From: an uncultured bacterium
Lineage (GTDB): Bacteria; Cyanobacteriota; Vampirovibrionia; Gastranaerophilales; Gastranaerophilaceae
NCBI GenBank assembly: GCA_947428835.1
Contig: CANENE010000015.1
Span: 1 to 40,399 of the forward strand
DNA length: 40,399 nucleotides
Reading direction: 5' to 3'
In this document: one piece after another, positions 25,464-34,219 of the stretch
How positions within the stretch are numbered: position 1 is the first letter of the stretch
Layout of the letters: each line of letters starts with the position of its first letter
The notes under the pieces: generated by a model
Seen by the model: the letters and a program-made list of their open reading frames with translations, nothing else
Told to the model about the DNA's origin: nothing
The model's database searches: none
Made by a program: the position numbers and the translations under genes

Positions 25464-25991
25464 ATTTATAATTTTAATGGCATTTTGTTTTAGATTTTTT
25501 ATGTCAGATGAATTTTGAACTATAAAATCTGCTTTATCTTTGCCATAGTCATTTTGGCTATTCAATCTCAAAAGAGCTTCATCATAGCTTAAATTGTTTC
25601 TTTTAATCAATCTTTTTAATCTTATTTCAGGCGGCGCATCAACAAAGATAATTTTATCAAAGAATTTGTCAAAGCCGCTTTGGTATAAGATTGCTCCGCT
25701 TATAAAAACAATATCTGAATCTTTTTTAAAAATTTCAAATATTTTTTGTTTTAATTTTGGATGAATAATATTTTCTAAAGCCTCTTTTTTTTCTTTATTT
25801 GAAAAAATGATATCTGCGATAGTTTTTTTATTTAAAGTATTAAATATTATTTCAATTTCATCTTTTTTTTCTTCAAAGATTTCTTTAGATAAAATATCAA
25901 GGTCATACACTTCAAAATTTAAACTTTCAAGGATTTTTTCAAATTCACTTTTGCCTGATGCGATATTACCTGTTATTCCAATTTTAATCAT
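25446..25991 (-). CDS. coaE: dephospho-CoA kinase
   Basis: 181 residues; the last step of CoA synthesis, phosphorylating dephospho-CoA. The P-loop is GITGNIASGKSEF (about 5-17), and DLDIL, IHPKLKQKIFE, FVDAPPEIRLKRLIKRN and the C-terminal lid region fit the family. It is slightly short compared with the usual 195-205. TAAAAT on the reverse strand (25998-26003) ends 6 bases before the ATG with no Shine-Dalgarno sequence, so the message may be leaderless. Confidence 0.9.
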   Translation of the reverse strand: MIKIGITGNIASGKSEFEKILESLNFEVYDLDILSKEIFEEKKDEIEIIFNTLNKKTIADIIFSNKEKKEALENIIHPKLKQKIFEIFKKDSDIVFISGAILYQSGFDKFFDKIIFVDAPPEIRLKRLIKRNNLSYDEALLRLNSQNDYGKDKADFIVQNSSDIKNLKQNAIKIINLLSNG

Positions 25992-26054
25992 AGCTTTATT
26001 TTAACTTAAAATTGATGTATAATTCAAATAGAAATTATAGGGGAGAAATATTTT

Positions 26055-26783
26055 ATGACATCAAATCCGATGATACATTCTAAAGCAGTAGAAAATGTTA
26101 TACTGGATTCAAAGCCAATGACAATATCAGGGGCTGTCAACAAAACCATGCTTTTATTGGCGATTGTTGTTGCAGTTGCTTGTTTTAGCTGGTCAATTTG
26201 TTTAAACGGCTATATAGATAGAGCCTCATTATTAATTACAATAAGTGCTATAGCGGGTTTTATTTTAGCTATTGTGACTTGTTTTAAACCAAATGTTTCT
26301 AAAATTACGGCACCGGCGTACGCTATATGCGAAGGGGTTTTGGTTGGAGCAGTCAGCTTTATGTACAATCAAGCCTATGGCGGTATCGTCGTTCAAGCTA
26401 TATCAATTACTTTGCTTGCATTATTTGCGATGTTATTTCTATACAAATCAAAAGCAATACAAGCAACAGACACATTTAGAAAAGTTATCTTTATTTCAAC
26501 TGCTGCAATTGCAATATTTTATCTAATCGGCTTTATTGCAGCTTTGTTTGGTCATCCTATGACATTATTTAATGGTGGCACCTTAGGTATCGTTGTAAGT
26601 GCTGTAATATGCGTTATTGCAGCTTTAAATTTTGTTTTGGATTTCGATTTTATTGAAAGAGGAGCTAATACTCCGCTTCCTGATTATTTTGAATGGTATG
26701 GCGCATTTTCGCTTTTAGTTACAGTTATTTGGCTGTACTTTGAAATTTTAAGATTATTAGCGCAGTTGAATCGTAGAAATTAA
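26055..26783 (+). CDS. Bax inhibitor-1/YccA family membrane protein
   Basis: 242 residues with seven hydrophobic segments. Family signals are NKTMLLLAIVVAVACFSW, the YAICEGVLVGAVSF segment, TDTFRKVIF between segments and ALNFVLDFDFIERGAN before the last. Relatives include YccA, which interacts with the FtsH protease, and BI-1 Ca2+-leak channels. GGGGAG lies upstream of the ATG and a TATAAT box further upstream. recJ begins 11 bases after its stop. Confidence 0.9.
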   Translation: MTSNPMIHSKAVENVILDSKPMTISGAVNKTMLLLAIVVAVACFSWSICLNGYIDRASLLITISAIAGFILAIVTCFKPNVSKITAPAYAICEGVLVGAVSFMYNQAYGGIVVQAISITLLALFAMLFLYKSKAIQATDTFRKVIFISTAAIAIFYLIGFIAALFGHPMTLFNGGTLGIVVSAVICVIAALNFVLDFDFIERGANTPLPDYFEWYGAFSLLVTVIWLYFEILRLLAQLNRRN

Positions 26784-26793
26784 TTAAATATAA

Positions 26794-29172
26794 ATGAAAT
26801 ATCAAAAAATAGTTCTTAAACAAAATGAAAATAAAGTTGAAAGCTCTACTAAAAATAAACTTTTAGATGAGCTTTTAGCTTTAAGAAATATATGCTCAAA
26901 AGTAAAAATTGAAAGTTTTTTAAATCCAAGTAAAAAAGATTTGATTTCGCCTTATGCTTTTAAAGATATGCAAAAAGCCAAAACAAGAATACTTGAAGCT
27001 ATAGAAAAAAAAGAAAATATTCTTGTATGGGGCGATTTTGATTGTGACGGGGTTACTTCAAGTGCAATTGTTTATAAGGCTTTAAAAAAGCTTGGTGCAA
27101 ATGTTGAAGTATTTATTCCAAACAGAATAACCCACGGTCATGGTCTAAATAACAAAGAACTTATAAAGCAGGTTTCAAAAAATAAAATAAAGCTTGTAAT
27201 AACAGTTGACTGCGGTGTCTCAAATGTTAAAGAAGTTGCGCTATTAAAAAGCTTTAAAGTTGATACAATAATTACAGACCACCACAGCCTGGATGGCGAT
27301 TTACCTGATGCCTGTTGCATAATCAATCCAAACGTTAATCAAGCCCTAAAAGATGATTTAACAATGGATGAAATAACATCTTTAAGCTGTAATTCAGGTT
27401 CACATGTGGCATATAAGCTAGCTATAGCATTACTTGAAGATATTGAAGATGATATTTTAAAAACCGAGCTTTTAATTATAGCAGCAACAGGTGTTATTGC
27501 TGATGTTGTTCCTTTGATTGGTGAAAATAGAGCTTTGGTCACAATTGCGCTTGAGCTTTTAAATACCAAAAAAGAAAATTCAATGAGGGCAATTTTCACT
27601 CTTCTAGATAAAAATGTCCAAAACAGAAACTTTACAAGTACAGATATAGCCTTCATTCTAGCCCCCAGAATAAATGCAGTCGGAAGACTTAGCGACGCTT
27701 CAATATCTTTTGAATTTTTAACGACAGAAAGCTTATCCAAAATAGATTTTCTAATTGAACAATTGAATGACTACAATACCATAAGACAGGCAAAATGCGA
27801 ACAAATTTATGATGATATTTTAAATAGCATTGATAAAAAAGAAAAGAAAAACCCTGCAATAATTCTCTATAACCCTGATTGGCATATTGGAATAATTGGT
27901 ATTGCAGCATCAAAAGTAGTTGAAAACTACCTCAAACCCTGCTTTTTGATGACAAAAGACGACAATAATATTGCAAGATGCTCAATAAGAAGCAATAGTA
28001 CAATCAATGTCTATAATGTCTTAAAAGAAAATGCGAGTCTTTTTGAAGGCTTTGGAGGGCACGAGCTTGCAGGAGGTCTTAGCTTTGATTTAGCGAAAAC
28101 TTCTTTTGAAGCGGTTAAAAGCGCTCTTTTAAAAACAGTTGACGAGCTTAAAGAAGATAATGCCACAGAAAATACCTTTTTAGCCGATATTGAACTTGAT
28201 AAAGACGATATTAATTTTGATTTAATTGAAACTATAGATAAACTTGAACCTTTCGGGCAAGGCAACGAGCAGCCCATATTTTATATGAAAGATGTTAAAC
28301 TCGTTGATTATAAAACAATAGGCAAAGAAAATAATCACCTCAAAATGACTTTTTCTAAAGGCGATATGAAATTTGATTGTATCAAATGGCACGATAGGGA
28401 ATTAAAAATCCCGATTGATTCGATAACGGATATTGCCTTTTTCCCAAGGGTTAATGAATTCAATGGCAACAAAACAATCCAATTTGAAATATATGATATT
28501 TATAGCGCTGATTATGTTGAAAAAGACAGCGAAAATATCCAAGAAACTTCCCCATTCAAGCTTTTTGACCATAGAAGAAAAGAAGGGATTTTATCTATGG
28601 TCAATGATTATTTAAAAAACCTTAAAGGAAGCTTTGGCGTTTGGGCAAAAACCCCGAAAACAAAAGAATCTTTGGCTGATTATGAAGGAATAAAAGAAAA
28701 TATTATAACAAATGAAGAAGCTAAAAAAGGTTTGATGTTTTTTGATTACCCTTCTTCAAAAGAGGAATTTTATGATATTTTAACCAATATAAAACCCGAT
28801 AAAATCCATTTTATGAATACATCTATTGATGAAAATCTTGAAAACTACATCAAGCAGCTTATTGGGATGATTAAATATTGTGCGAATAAAATGGATGGTA
28901 AAATTGTGCTTGAAAAACTATCACTTGCACTTGGTTTGAATAATAATTTTACATCAATGGCACTTGAGATACTTCAAAATATAGGCTCAATTGAAATAAC
29001 CAACGACAAATTAAGCTATATACAAGCGTTTGATTGGGAAAAATTTAAGCAAGACGAGCTATATGAAAGCTTAAACGGTGAATTTGAAGCAATCATTGAA
29101 TTCAAAAAAGAACTTCTAAATTGTGAAATATCCCATCTTTCTGAAATTGTTGAAGAAGTTTATTCAAATTAA
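26794..29172 (+). CDS. recJ: single-stranded-DNA exonuclease RecJ
   Basis: 792 residues; degrades single-stranded DNA 5' to 3' in recombination and mismatch repair. The DHH phosphoesterase core has WGDFDCDGVTSSAI (motif I), TVDCGVSN (motif II) and TDHHSLDG (motif III), and GFGGHELAGGLSF is in the DHHA1 domain. The OB-fold region has EPFGQGNEQPIF. About 220 residues after the OB fold form an extra C-terminal region not found in the shortest RecJ proteins. No Shine-Dalgarno sequence precedes the ATG, which suggests coupling to the gene upstream. Confidence 0.93.
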   Translation: MKYQKIVLKQNENKVESSTKNKLLDELLALRNICSKVKIESFLNPSKKDLISPYAFKDMQKAKTRILEAIEKKENILVWGDFDCDGVTSSAIVYKALKKLGANVEVFIPNRITHGHGLNNKELIKQVSKNKIKLVITVDCGVSNVKEVALLKSFKVDTIITDHHSLDGDLPDACCIINPNVNQALKDDLTMDEITSLSCNSGSHVAYKLAIALLEDIEDDILKTELLIIAATGVIADVVPLIGENRALVTIALELLNTKKENSMRAIFTLLDKNVQNRNFTSTDIAFILAPRINAVGRLSDASISFEFLTTESLSKIDFLIEQLNDYNTIRQAKCEQIYDDILNSIDKKEKKNPAIILYNPDWHIGIIGIAASKVVENYLKPCFLMTKDDNNIARCSIRSNSTINVYNVLKENASLFEGFGGHELAGGLSFDLAKTSFEAVKSALLKTVDELKEDNATENTFLADIELDKDDINFDLIETIDKLEPFGQGNEQPIFYMKDVKLVDYKTIGKENNHLKMTFSKGDMKFDCIKWHDRELKIPIDSITDIAFFPRVNEFNGNKTIQFEIYDIYSADYVEKDSENIQETSPFKLFDHRRKEGILSMVNDYLKNLKGSFGVWAKTPKTKESLADYEGIKENIITNEEAKKGLMFFDYPSSKEEFYDILTNIKPDKIHFMNTSIDENLENYIKQLIGMIKYCANKMDGKIVLEKLSLALGLNNNFTSMALEILQNIGSIEITNDKLSYIQAFDWEKFKQDELYESLNGEFEAIIEFKKELLNCEISHLSEIVEEVYSN

Positions 29173-29462
29173 TTATTATTTTTTGCAAATAAATTTGTTA
29201 AATAATTTCCCGTTTCTTCAACTATTATTTCAGATGCCGGTTGAACTATACATTCTTCAATAAAAGAATCTAAAAAGCTTAAATCCTTTTGTTCTTTTTC
29301 GGGTTCTTTTTCTTCCGGTTCATCGCTTGAAAATAGAGCATCTAAGCTGCTTTTTATAAAAGCATCTTTTAATTTAGACCAGCTGTCTTGGTTTGTATTT
29401 TGAGCAGTATTTTTATTGTTATTTATGCTTTGATTGCTTCCAATCGAATCTAAATATGGCAT
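29169..29462 (-). CDS. small acidic hypothetical protein
   Basis: 97 residues, no signal peptide. The N-terminus is Asn/Gln/Ser-rich and probably unfolded; the middle has an acidic tract (SSDEPEEKEPEKEQ); the C-terminus is amphipathic (FIEECIVQPASEIIVEETG). AGGGGAG precedes the ATG. It follows the Ala/Gly-rich gene on the same strand with a 103-base gap, and its stop overlaps that of recJ by 4 bases. Function unknown. Confidence 0.55.
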   Translation of the reverse strand: MPYLDSIGSNQSINNNKNTAQNTNQDSWSKLKDAFIKSSLDALFSSDEPEEKEPEKEQKDLSFLDSFIEECIVQPASEIIVEETGNYLTNLFAKNNN

Positions 29463-29565
29463 TTTCTCCCCTTTTTCTTTTTAAAAATAAATTATAATCC
29501 TCTATGATTAAATAAAGTATTTTTAAAGTGAAAAATTGCCTTCAATTTAGACTGTAATAAAATTT

Positions 29566-30375
29566 CTATAGATCATCAACAAGTTTAGAATCAGATTCCA
29601 TATTGGATTTCAGTGTCTTTCTTACAATATCTGCTTGGGTGTCAAGCATTTTGCAGACAGTTTCAATATTTCTTACTTTTTCTTCCAATATAACGTCAGC
29701 ATTATTTAAAACATTTCCTGTGATATTTTGATAAGCGGCGAGCGCAGCTGAGCCTGTTCCTTGCATTAGGTTTCCAGCTAAAACTGCACCTAAACCAAAT
29801 TCACCGGCATAAGGTGCAACGGCTTGCAAAATGCCGCCCCATCCTGAAATCAACCCTGCTAAAGGCATTACGATATTCTGCCCGAAACCGAGTCCTGCGC
29901 TTCCTCCTGCAGCGTATGAAGCTGTATTCATTGCAGCAACTCCTGCAGCAGATACAGCTGCTCCTGTCGGAACTCCTGCAGCTCCTCCTGTTGGTTTTCC
30001 AAGAGAGCTTAAAGCGATACTGCTTGCTCCTGAGGGAAAACCTGTAAAAGAAGATAGCCCCGAGACTCCAAAAGCGCTTGTACCTGAATCAATATATGAT
30101 TTTGCCGCATAATTTGGAGACCAATAAGAAGTACCGGGTACATTCATCATAGAAGTGCCGCCAAGAGTTGTCATAAAGCTTGATGGCGAAAAGAGGTTTG
30201 CCAATTGCCATAAAAAACCGCCGGCTGAACCGAAACCTGACCCTGTTGCAGTAGAACCTGAAATAGTAAGGTCTCTTAATCTATCATAAGTTTCATACAG
30301 TTCAGCTTTAGCAGCGGAGCTTTGCGCTCCGTATTTATTTGCAATAGTTAATTCGTGTTCGTATTTATAAGACAT
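29566..30375 (-). CDS. Ala/Gly/Ser-rich hypothetical protein
   Basis: 269 residues of unusual composition. Residues 1-40 are charged and helical; about 40-215 are very rich in Ala, Gly and Ser with hydrophobic runs (IVMPLAGLISGWGGILQAVA and LGAVLAGNLMQGTGSAALAA) that could insert into a membrane; about 220-269 form a charged helix. No signal peptide. GAGGT lies upstream of the ATG. The charged ends around a hydrophobic centre recall pore-forming or exported structural proteins, but I recognise no family. Confidence 0.6.
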   Translation of the reverse strand: MSYKYEHELTIANKYGAQSSAAKAELYETYDRLRDLTISGSTATGSGFGSAGGFLWQLANLFSPSSFMTTLGGTSMMNVPGTSYWSPNYAAKSYIDSGTSAFGVSGLSSFTGFPSGASSIALSSLGKPTGGAAGVPTGAAVSAAGVAAMNTASYAAGGSAGLGFGQNIVMPLAGLISGWGGILQAVAPYAGEFGLGAVLAGNLMQGTGSAALAAYQNITGNVLNNADVILEEKVRNIETVCKMLDTQADIVRKTLKSNMESDSKLVDDL

Positions 30376-30456
30376 AAATTACCTCAATATATAGTTTAGA
30401 CTATAAAACAGCTTTTTTCATAATATATATTAAGGATTTTTTTAAAATAGTCAAAA

Positions 30457-30720
30457 TTAAAAATTATTAGAAATATCGGTTAATTCCTGCTCAATTTTTT
30501 CAATTTCTTCCTGGTTAGAATATTTTAAATCGGCTTTCAATCTCTTCTTTTTGATAAATTTTTTGATGCAATCAGGATTCTTGCATATATAAACGCTTCT
30601 TCCAAGTTCTTTTGAAGCTGGGTTGATTTTAATTGTACCGTCTTTCAGTTTTGTGATTTTAATTAAATCTTCTTTGGGTTTTAATTCAAAACAGCCCTTG
30701 CATTTCCTTAAATGTATCAT
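30457..30720 (-). CDS. rnpM: YlxR-family RNA-binding protein (RnpM)
   Basis: 87 residues of the DUF448/YlxR family, reported as a modulator of RNase P in B. subtilis. It has the family's RKCKGCFE start, the ELGRSVYICKNPDCIKKFI centre with four Cys in all, and the basic KKKRLKADLKY tail. CAGG precedes the ATG. In most bacteria it lies between nusA and infB; here it is the last gene of the thiS-purH-MFS operon, with only 2 bases after the MFS stop. Confidence 0.85.
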   Translation of the reverse strand: MIHLRKCKGCFELKPKEDLIKITKLKDGTIKINPASKELGRSVYICKNPDCIKKFIKKKRLKADLKYSNQEEIEKIEQELTDISNNF

Positions 30721-30722
30721 AT

Positions 30723-31940
30723 TTACACCTGCTTTTCATCTGCTTCTTTCAGGCAGCCGTTTTTCGCCGTATAAAGTCCTACTGCAAAAGCAATTGTGCT
30801 CATTAAAACAAGAATAGTTTTAATGCCGAATTTTTGCCCTATTATCCCGAGAGGTGCTAAAAATAAAGCTCCCAATCCCCAGCTAAAGCCTTGCATGACA
30901 CCACTGATGACTCCTACATATTTTGGCATAGCTTTTTGAGCCTGAACCAGTATAATCCCAACCGAAAGTGAGATAAAAAATCCTGCAAGTATAAATAAAA
31001 TAATTGCAAAATATTTGAATTTTTCAATTGCAGCTAAAAACATTAATATCAAAGGTAAGACTGCAATAAATGAGGTTATAATAATACCATTTGTGCCTAG
31101 TTTCTTTTCAAATTTCGAGCTAAAGATTGTTGCAAGTCCGCCCGAAATAAAAAACGCGGTTACAACAAGCCCTATTTTTTCTAAGCTAAAACCTCTTTGG
31201 GCCAAAAGAAAAGGGATATATGTGCCGAAGCTGATACTTACAGCTGATTTAACGGTTGAAATAATCATTAAAAACATGCATTTTTTATTTTTTAAAATCT
31301 CTTTCATAATAAAAAAGAAATTTTCTTTTATTGTATATTCTTTAATCGGTTTTTTAGGGACAAAAAAGTATATGAAAATACAGCTTAAAAGCCCTATGGC
31401 AGATAAAGACAGAAGTGCATTTTGTCCGAAATTATGGACAATAGTTGTTGAAATATAAGGTCCAAAGGCATAACCTATAGTTCCAAGACCAAGAAATATC
31501 CCCATAACGCGCGATAAATCGGGATTATTTTTATTAAAATCCTTTATCAAAGCAGAAACCTGCGGATGGAAAAAGGCATTTCCTACCATTCCAAGAAACA
31601 AAAATAACGTAAAAATCCAGACTCCTTGAGCTTTTATAGTTAGAGGAATAAAAATAGAGCTTAAAATCAGCCCTGAAATCATAAAGACCCTATGCTTCAA
31701 TTTATCTGCAATATAGCCAAAGATTGGCTGCATCATAGATGAAACAAGGTGTCCAAAAGCTATAATACTGCTTATTATAGCAAGATTTATATCAAGCTTC
31801 TGTGCAAAAAGAGGATATAAAGGAACAAGAATTGCTGCGTAAAGGTCAATATTAAAATGCCCAAAACTAAGCCCCAAGAGCGCTCTAAATTGTTTTCTTT
31901 GTTCTTTTATTTGTTCATAATTTTTAATCAAATTATTCAT
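30723..31940 (-). CDS. major facilitator transporter, fosmidomycin-resistance-like
   Basis: 405 residues with twelve hydrophobic segments. The start GLSFGHFNIDLYAAILVPLYP and the loops QPIFGYIADK and GNAFFHPQVSALI are typical of the Fsr branch, drug/H+ antiporters of the inner membrane. The substrate cannot be known from sequence. It is the third gene of the thiS-purH operon. A perfect 14-base tandem duplication at 31930-31957 spans its start and leaves a second ATG upstream that reads only five codons. Confidence 0.85.
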   Translation of the reverse strand: MNNLIKNYEQIKEQRKQFRALLGLSFGHFNIDLYAAILVPLYPLFAQKLDINLAIISSIIAFGHLVSSMMQPIFGYIADKLKHRVFMISGLILSSIFIPLTIKAQGVWIFTLFLFLGMVGNAFFHPQVSALIKDFNKNNPDLSRVMGIFLGLGTIGYAFGPYISTTIVHNFGQNALLSLSAIGLLSCIFIYFFVPKKPIKEYTIKENFFFIMKEILKNKKCMFLMIISTVKSAVSISFGTYIPFLLAQRGFSLEKIGLVVTAFFISGGLATIFSSKFEKKLGTNGIIITSFIAVLPLILMFLAAIEKFKYFAIILFILAGFFISLSVGIILVQAQKAMPKYVGVISGVMQGFSWGLGALFLAPLGIIGQKFGIKTILVLMSTIAFAVGLYTAKNGCLKEADEKQV

Positions 31941-31957
31941 AGTAAATTATTCATAGT
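31930..31957. repeat. 14-base tandem duplication around a start codon
   Basis: AAATTATTCATAGT is present twice without a gap (31930-31943 and 31944-31957). On the reverse strand each copy contains an ATG; only the second gives the transporter. The first reads MNNLL then stop. Confidence 0.85.
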
Positions 31958-33442
31958 CTAGTGGTTAAAATGTCTGATACCTGTTGTTATCATTGAGATT
32001 TCATATTTATTGCAGGTTTCAATGACTTCTGCATCTTTAATACTTCCGCCCGGCTGAATTATAGCGGAAATCCTGTTTTGTGCGGCAACTTGGATATTAT
32101 CTATAGCAGGGAAAAAGCCGTCACTTGCAAGTACTGCCCCTTTAGGAGAATCGCATACACGATTTAGAGCAATTTCTACAGCGCCTACTCTATTTGTCTG
32201 CCCGCCTGCAATTCCAAGAGTCCTTAAGTCTTTTGCAATGACAATTGCATTTGATTTAACGTGTTTCACGACTTTAAATGCAAAAATCATATCTTCAACT
32301 TCTTTTTGTTCGGGTTTTTTCTTTGTAACCACCTTAAAAGTCTTAGGGTCAAGTTCTTTTGTGTCTTTTTGCTGAATTAAAACACCAAAAGGCGTAATTT
32401 TAATTTCTTCGCTGTTAAAATTCAAAAGCTCTTTTAAAGGTGTATGAATTTGAATTATTCTAACGTTTTTCTTTGTTTTTAATATTTCAAGAGCTTCAGG
32501 GGTAAAATCGGGCGCTAAAATGACTTCTAAAAACATTGAAGCAAGTTTTTTAGCCAAAGGCGCTTCAATAGTTTTAGTAAACGCAAAGACTCCTCCAAAG
32601 GGACTGATCGGGTCAGCATCCATTGCTTTATCAAAGCTAAGCTCCAAATTAGAAGCCAAAGCCACAGCACAAGGGATTGTGTGTTTTATTATAACAGTTG
32701 CAGCCACATCATAAAATTCTGCTGCAATTTCAAGAGCGTAAGTCGAATCCTGGATATTATTATAGGATAATTCTTTGCCATTTAATATTGAATAATCGAG
32801 CTTGTTTTTGTAGGTGTATAAAGCTGCCTTTTGATGCGGGTTTTCTCCATAGCGAAGCTCTTTTTCTTTTTCAAAATAAAAAGCTTTGGCTGAGTTTTCT
32901 TCTTTAAACATTGATGAAAACTTGTTATAGATTGAATAATCATATTTAGAAGTCTTTAAAAATGCCTTGAGGGCAAGCTTTTGTCTTTGATTTTCATCGA
33001 TATTTTCAAAATCGATATTGTAATCTTCTTTATTTGAAATGACTATAACGTTTTGGTAGTTTTTAGCAGCTGCCCGAAGAAGCGCAACCCCTCCTATATC
33101 AATATTTGAAATTAATGTTTCAAGGTCGATATCTTTATCAAGATATTTTTCAAAAGGATAAAGGTCAACAACCACAACATCAAAGCCTTCTATATTTTCT
33201 TTTTGTCTTTCTTCAAGATTTGCAAGGATAGATGCGAATATATCAGGATGCAAAGATTTGACCTTGCCTCCTAAAAGCTCACTAAAACCTGTTATAGCAG
33301 AGCTTTCTTTAGCTTTTATATCAAAATCCGATAAATATTTGACCGTATTTGTTGTGGCTGTAATTTCAAAGCCCGTTTCAACAAGCTTTTTTGCTAAAAT
33401 TTCAATGCCATTTTTATCGCTTACGCTTATATATGCTTTCAT
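31958..33442 (-). CDS. purH: bifunctional AICAR formyltransferase/IMP cyclohydrolase
   Basis: 494 residues carrying the last two steps of purine synthesis. The N-terminal cyclohydrolase domain has ISVSDKNGIEILAKKL, FSELLGGKVKSLHPDI and DIGGVALLRAAAKN. The C-terminal transformylase domain has ELRYGENPHQKAALY, ELSYNNIQD and IIKHTIPCAVA, where the usual NPCG reads IPCA. AGGAGG lies 10 bases before the ATG. It follows thiS by 6 bases. It is slightly short for the family (about 510). Confidence 0.94.
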   Translation of the reverse strand: MKAYISVSDKNGIEILAKKLVETGFEITATTNTVKYLSDFDIKAKESSAITGFSELLGGKVKSLHPDIFASILANLEERQKENIEGFDVVVVDLYPFEKYLDKDIDLETLISNIDIGGVALLRAAAKNYQNVIVISNKEDYNIDFENIDENQRQKLALKAFLKTSKYDYSIYNKFSSMFKEENSAKAFYFEKEKELRYGENPHQKAALYTYKNKLDYSILNGKELSYNNIQDSTYALEIAAEFYDVAATVIIKHTIPCAVALASNLELSFDKAMDADPISPFGGVFAFTKTIEAPLAKKLASMFLEVILAPDFTPEALEILKTKKNVRIIQIHTPLKELLNFNSEEIKITPFGVLIQQKDTKELDPKTFKVVTKKKPEQKEVEDMIFAFKVVKHVKSNAIVIAKDLRTLGIAGGQTNRVGAVEIALNRVCDSPKGAVLASDGFFPAIDNIQVAAQNRISAIIQPGGSIKDAEVIETCNKYEISMITTGIRHFNH

Positions 33443-33448
33443 TTTTAT

Positions 33449-33655
33449 TTATCCTCCTGCGCAAAATTGCACAATTTCAAGCCTGTCGCCGGTTTTTAGA
33501 AAATGCAAATTAAAATCATCCCTGTTGATTATTTGCATATTTAATTCTACTACATAAACTTTTGGAAGTGTCTCTTTGATAGAGTCCAGAAAACTTTGGA
33601 CAGATGTATCCGATTTAATATATTCAATATTGCCGTTTAAGAAAATTTGAATCAT
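33449..33655 (-). CDS. thiS: ThiS-like sulfur carrier protein
   Basis: 68 residues with a ubiquitin-like pattern: MIQIFLNGN, then SVQSFLDSI, VVELNMQIINRDDF, LKTGDRLEIVQFCAGG. The C-terminal Gly-Gly is the site for thiocarboxylate formation in thiamine synthesis. No other thi gene is in the window, so a different sulfur acceptor role is possible. TATAAT-like sequences lie upstream. It is the first gene of the operon to rnpM. Confidence 0.85.
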   Translation of the reverse strand: MIQIFLNGNIEYIKSDTSVQSFLDSIKETLPKVYVVELNMQIINRDDFNLHFLKTGDRLEIVQFCAGG

Positions 33656-33752
33656 ACTTTTTGCGCTTCAACTTTCGGGTTTTCTGTTATAATATATAAT
33701 AAACATCATTAAATATCAATTTAGAAGGAGCGCTGTTTCAAGCCATTTGCCT

Positions 33753-34007
33753 ATGAAAGAAAAAAAATTTTTTATTTTAGGAATAATTTGTTTAATTTTT
33801 GCTCTTTTTACAATTACAATTTTACCCTGCATTTTAAAAAAACAAGGTTTATTTTATCCTGATAATTATTACATTTGGCTTGAATTCATGTTTTTAGTGT
33901 TAACAAGTATTTTTTATCATATTTCGCCAAAATACTATGATATTCAGATGTTCAGTATCCTAACCGCTATGCTTTATTACATATTTTTTGCAAAAGTTGC
34001 ATTGTAG
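33753..34007 (+). CDS. small membrane protein
   Basis: About 84 residues with three likely membrane segments: FFILGIICLIFALFTITI, YYIWLEFMFLVLTSIFYH and MFSILTAMLYYIFF. The topology is short loops with a Lys-rich start. The start is unsure: an ATG at 33753 and a TTG at 33747 are in frame, but AAGGAG at 33725 is too far from either. Family unknown. Confidence 0.5.
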   Translation: MKEKKFFILGIICLIFALFTITILPCILKKQGLFYPDNYYIWLEFMFLVLTSIFYHISPKYYDIQMFSILTAMLYYIFFAKVAL

Positions 34008-34040
34008 ATTTTAAAAATCATTAATTAATATAAAAAATTA

Positions 34041-34080
34041 TTAAGACCAATTAAATTCAATTAATTGGTCTTAAAGTTTT
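34041..34080 (+). terminator. rho-independent terminator-like hairpin
   Basis: TTAAGACCAATT (34041-34052) pairs with AATTGGTCTTAA (34063-34074), followed by AGTTTTG. It lies after the small membrane protein gene. The T-run is weak. Confidence 0.55.
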
Positions 34081-34143
34081 GCTGTATTTATATTTATAAC
34101 TATATTATGATAAATCTATTTGTTAAAAAAAATAGAAATCCAT

Positions 34144-34172
34144 TTGACATGTAAATTTTTAAAATGTACAAT
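34144..34172 (+). promoter_or_regulatory. consensus promoter of the NarL-type regulator
   Basis: TTGACA at 34144-34149, a 17-base spacer, and TACAAT at 34167-34172. Expected start near 34179, leaving a leader of about 40 bases that contains AAGGAAGG. Confidence 0.7.
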
Positions 34173-34219
34173 CAAACTTGAAAAAGGATTTAAAAATTTT
34201 TAAAAAGGAAGGACTATTA

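Noticed and set aside
29814-30112. Forward frames opposite the Ala/Gly-rich gene
   Set aside because: They mirror GC-richer Ala/Gly codons of the reverse-strand gene and have no start signals.
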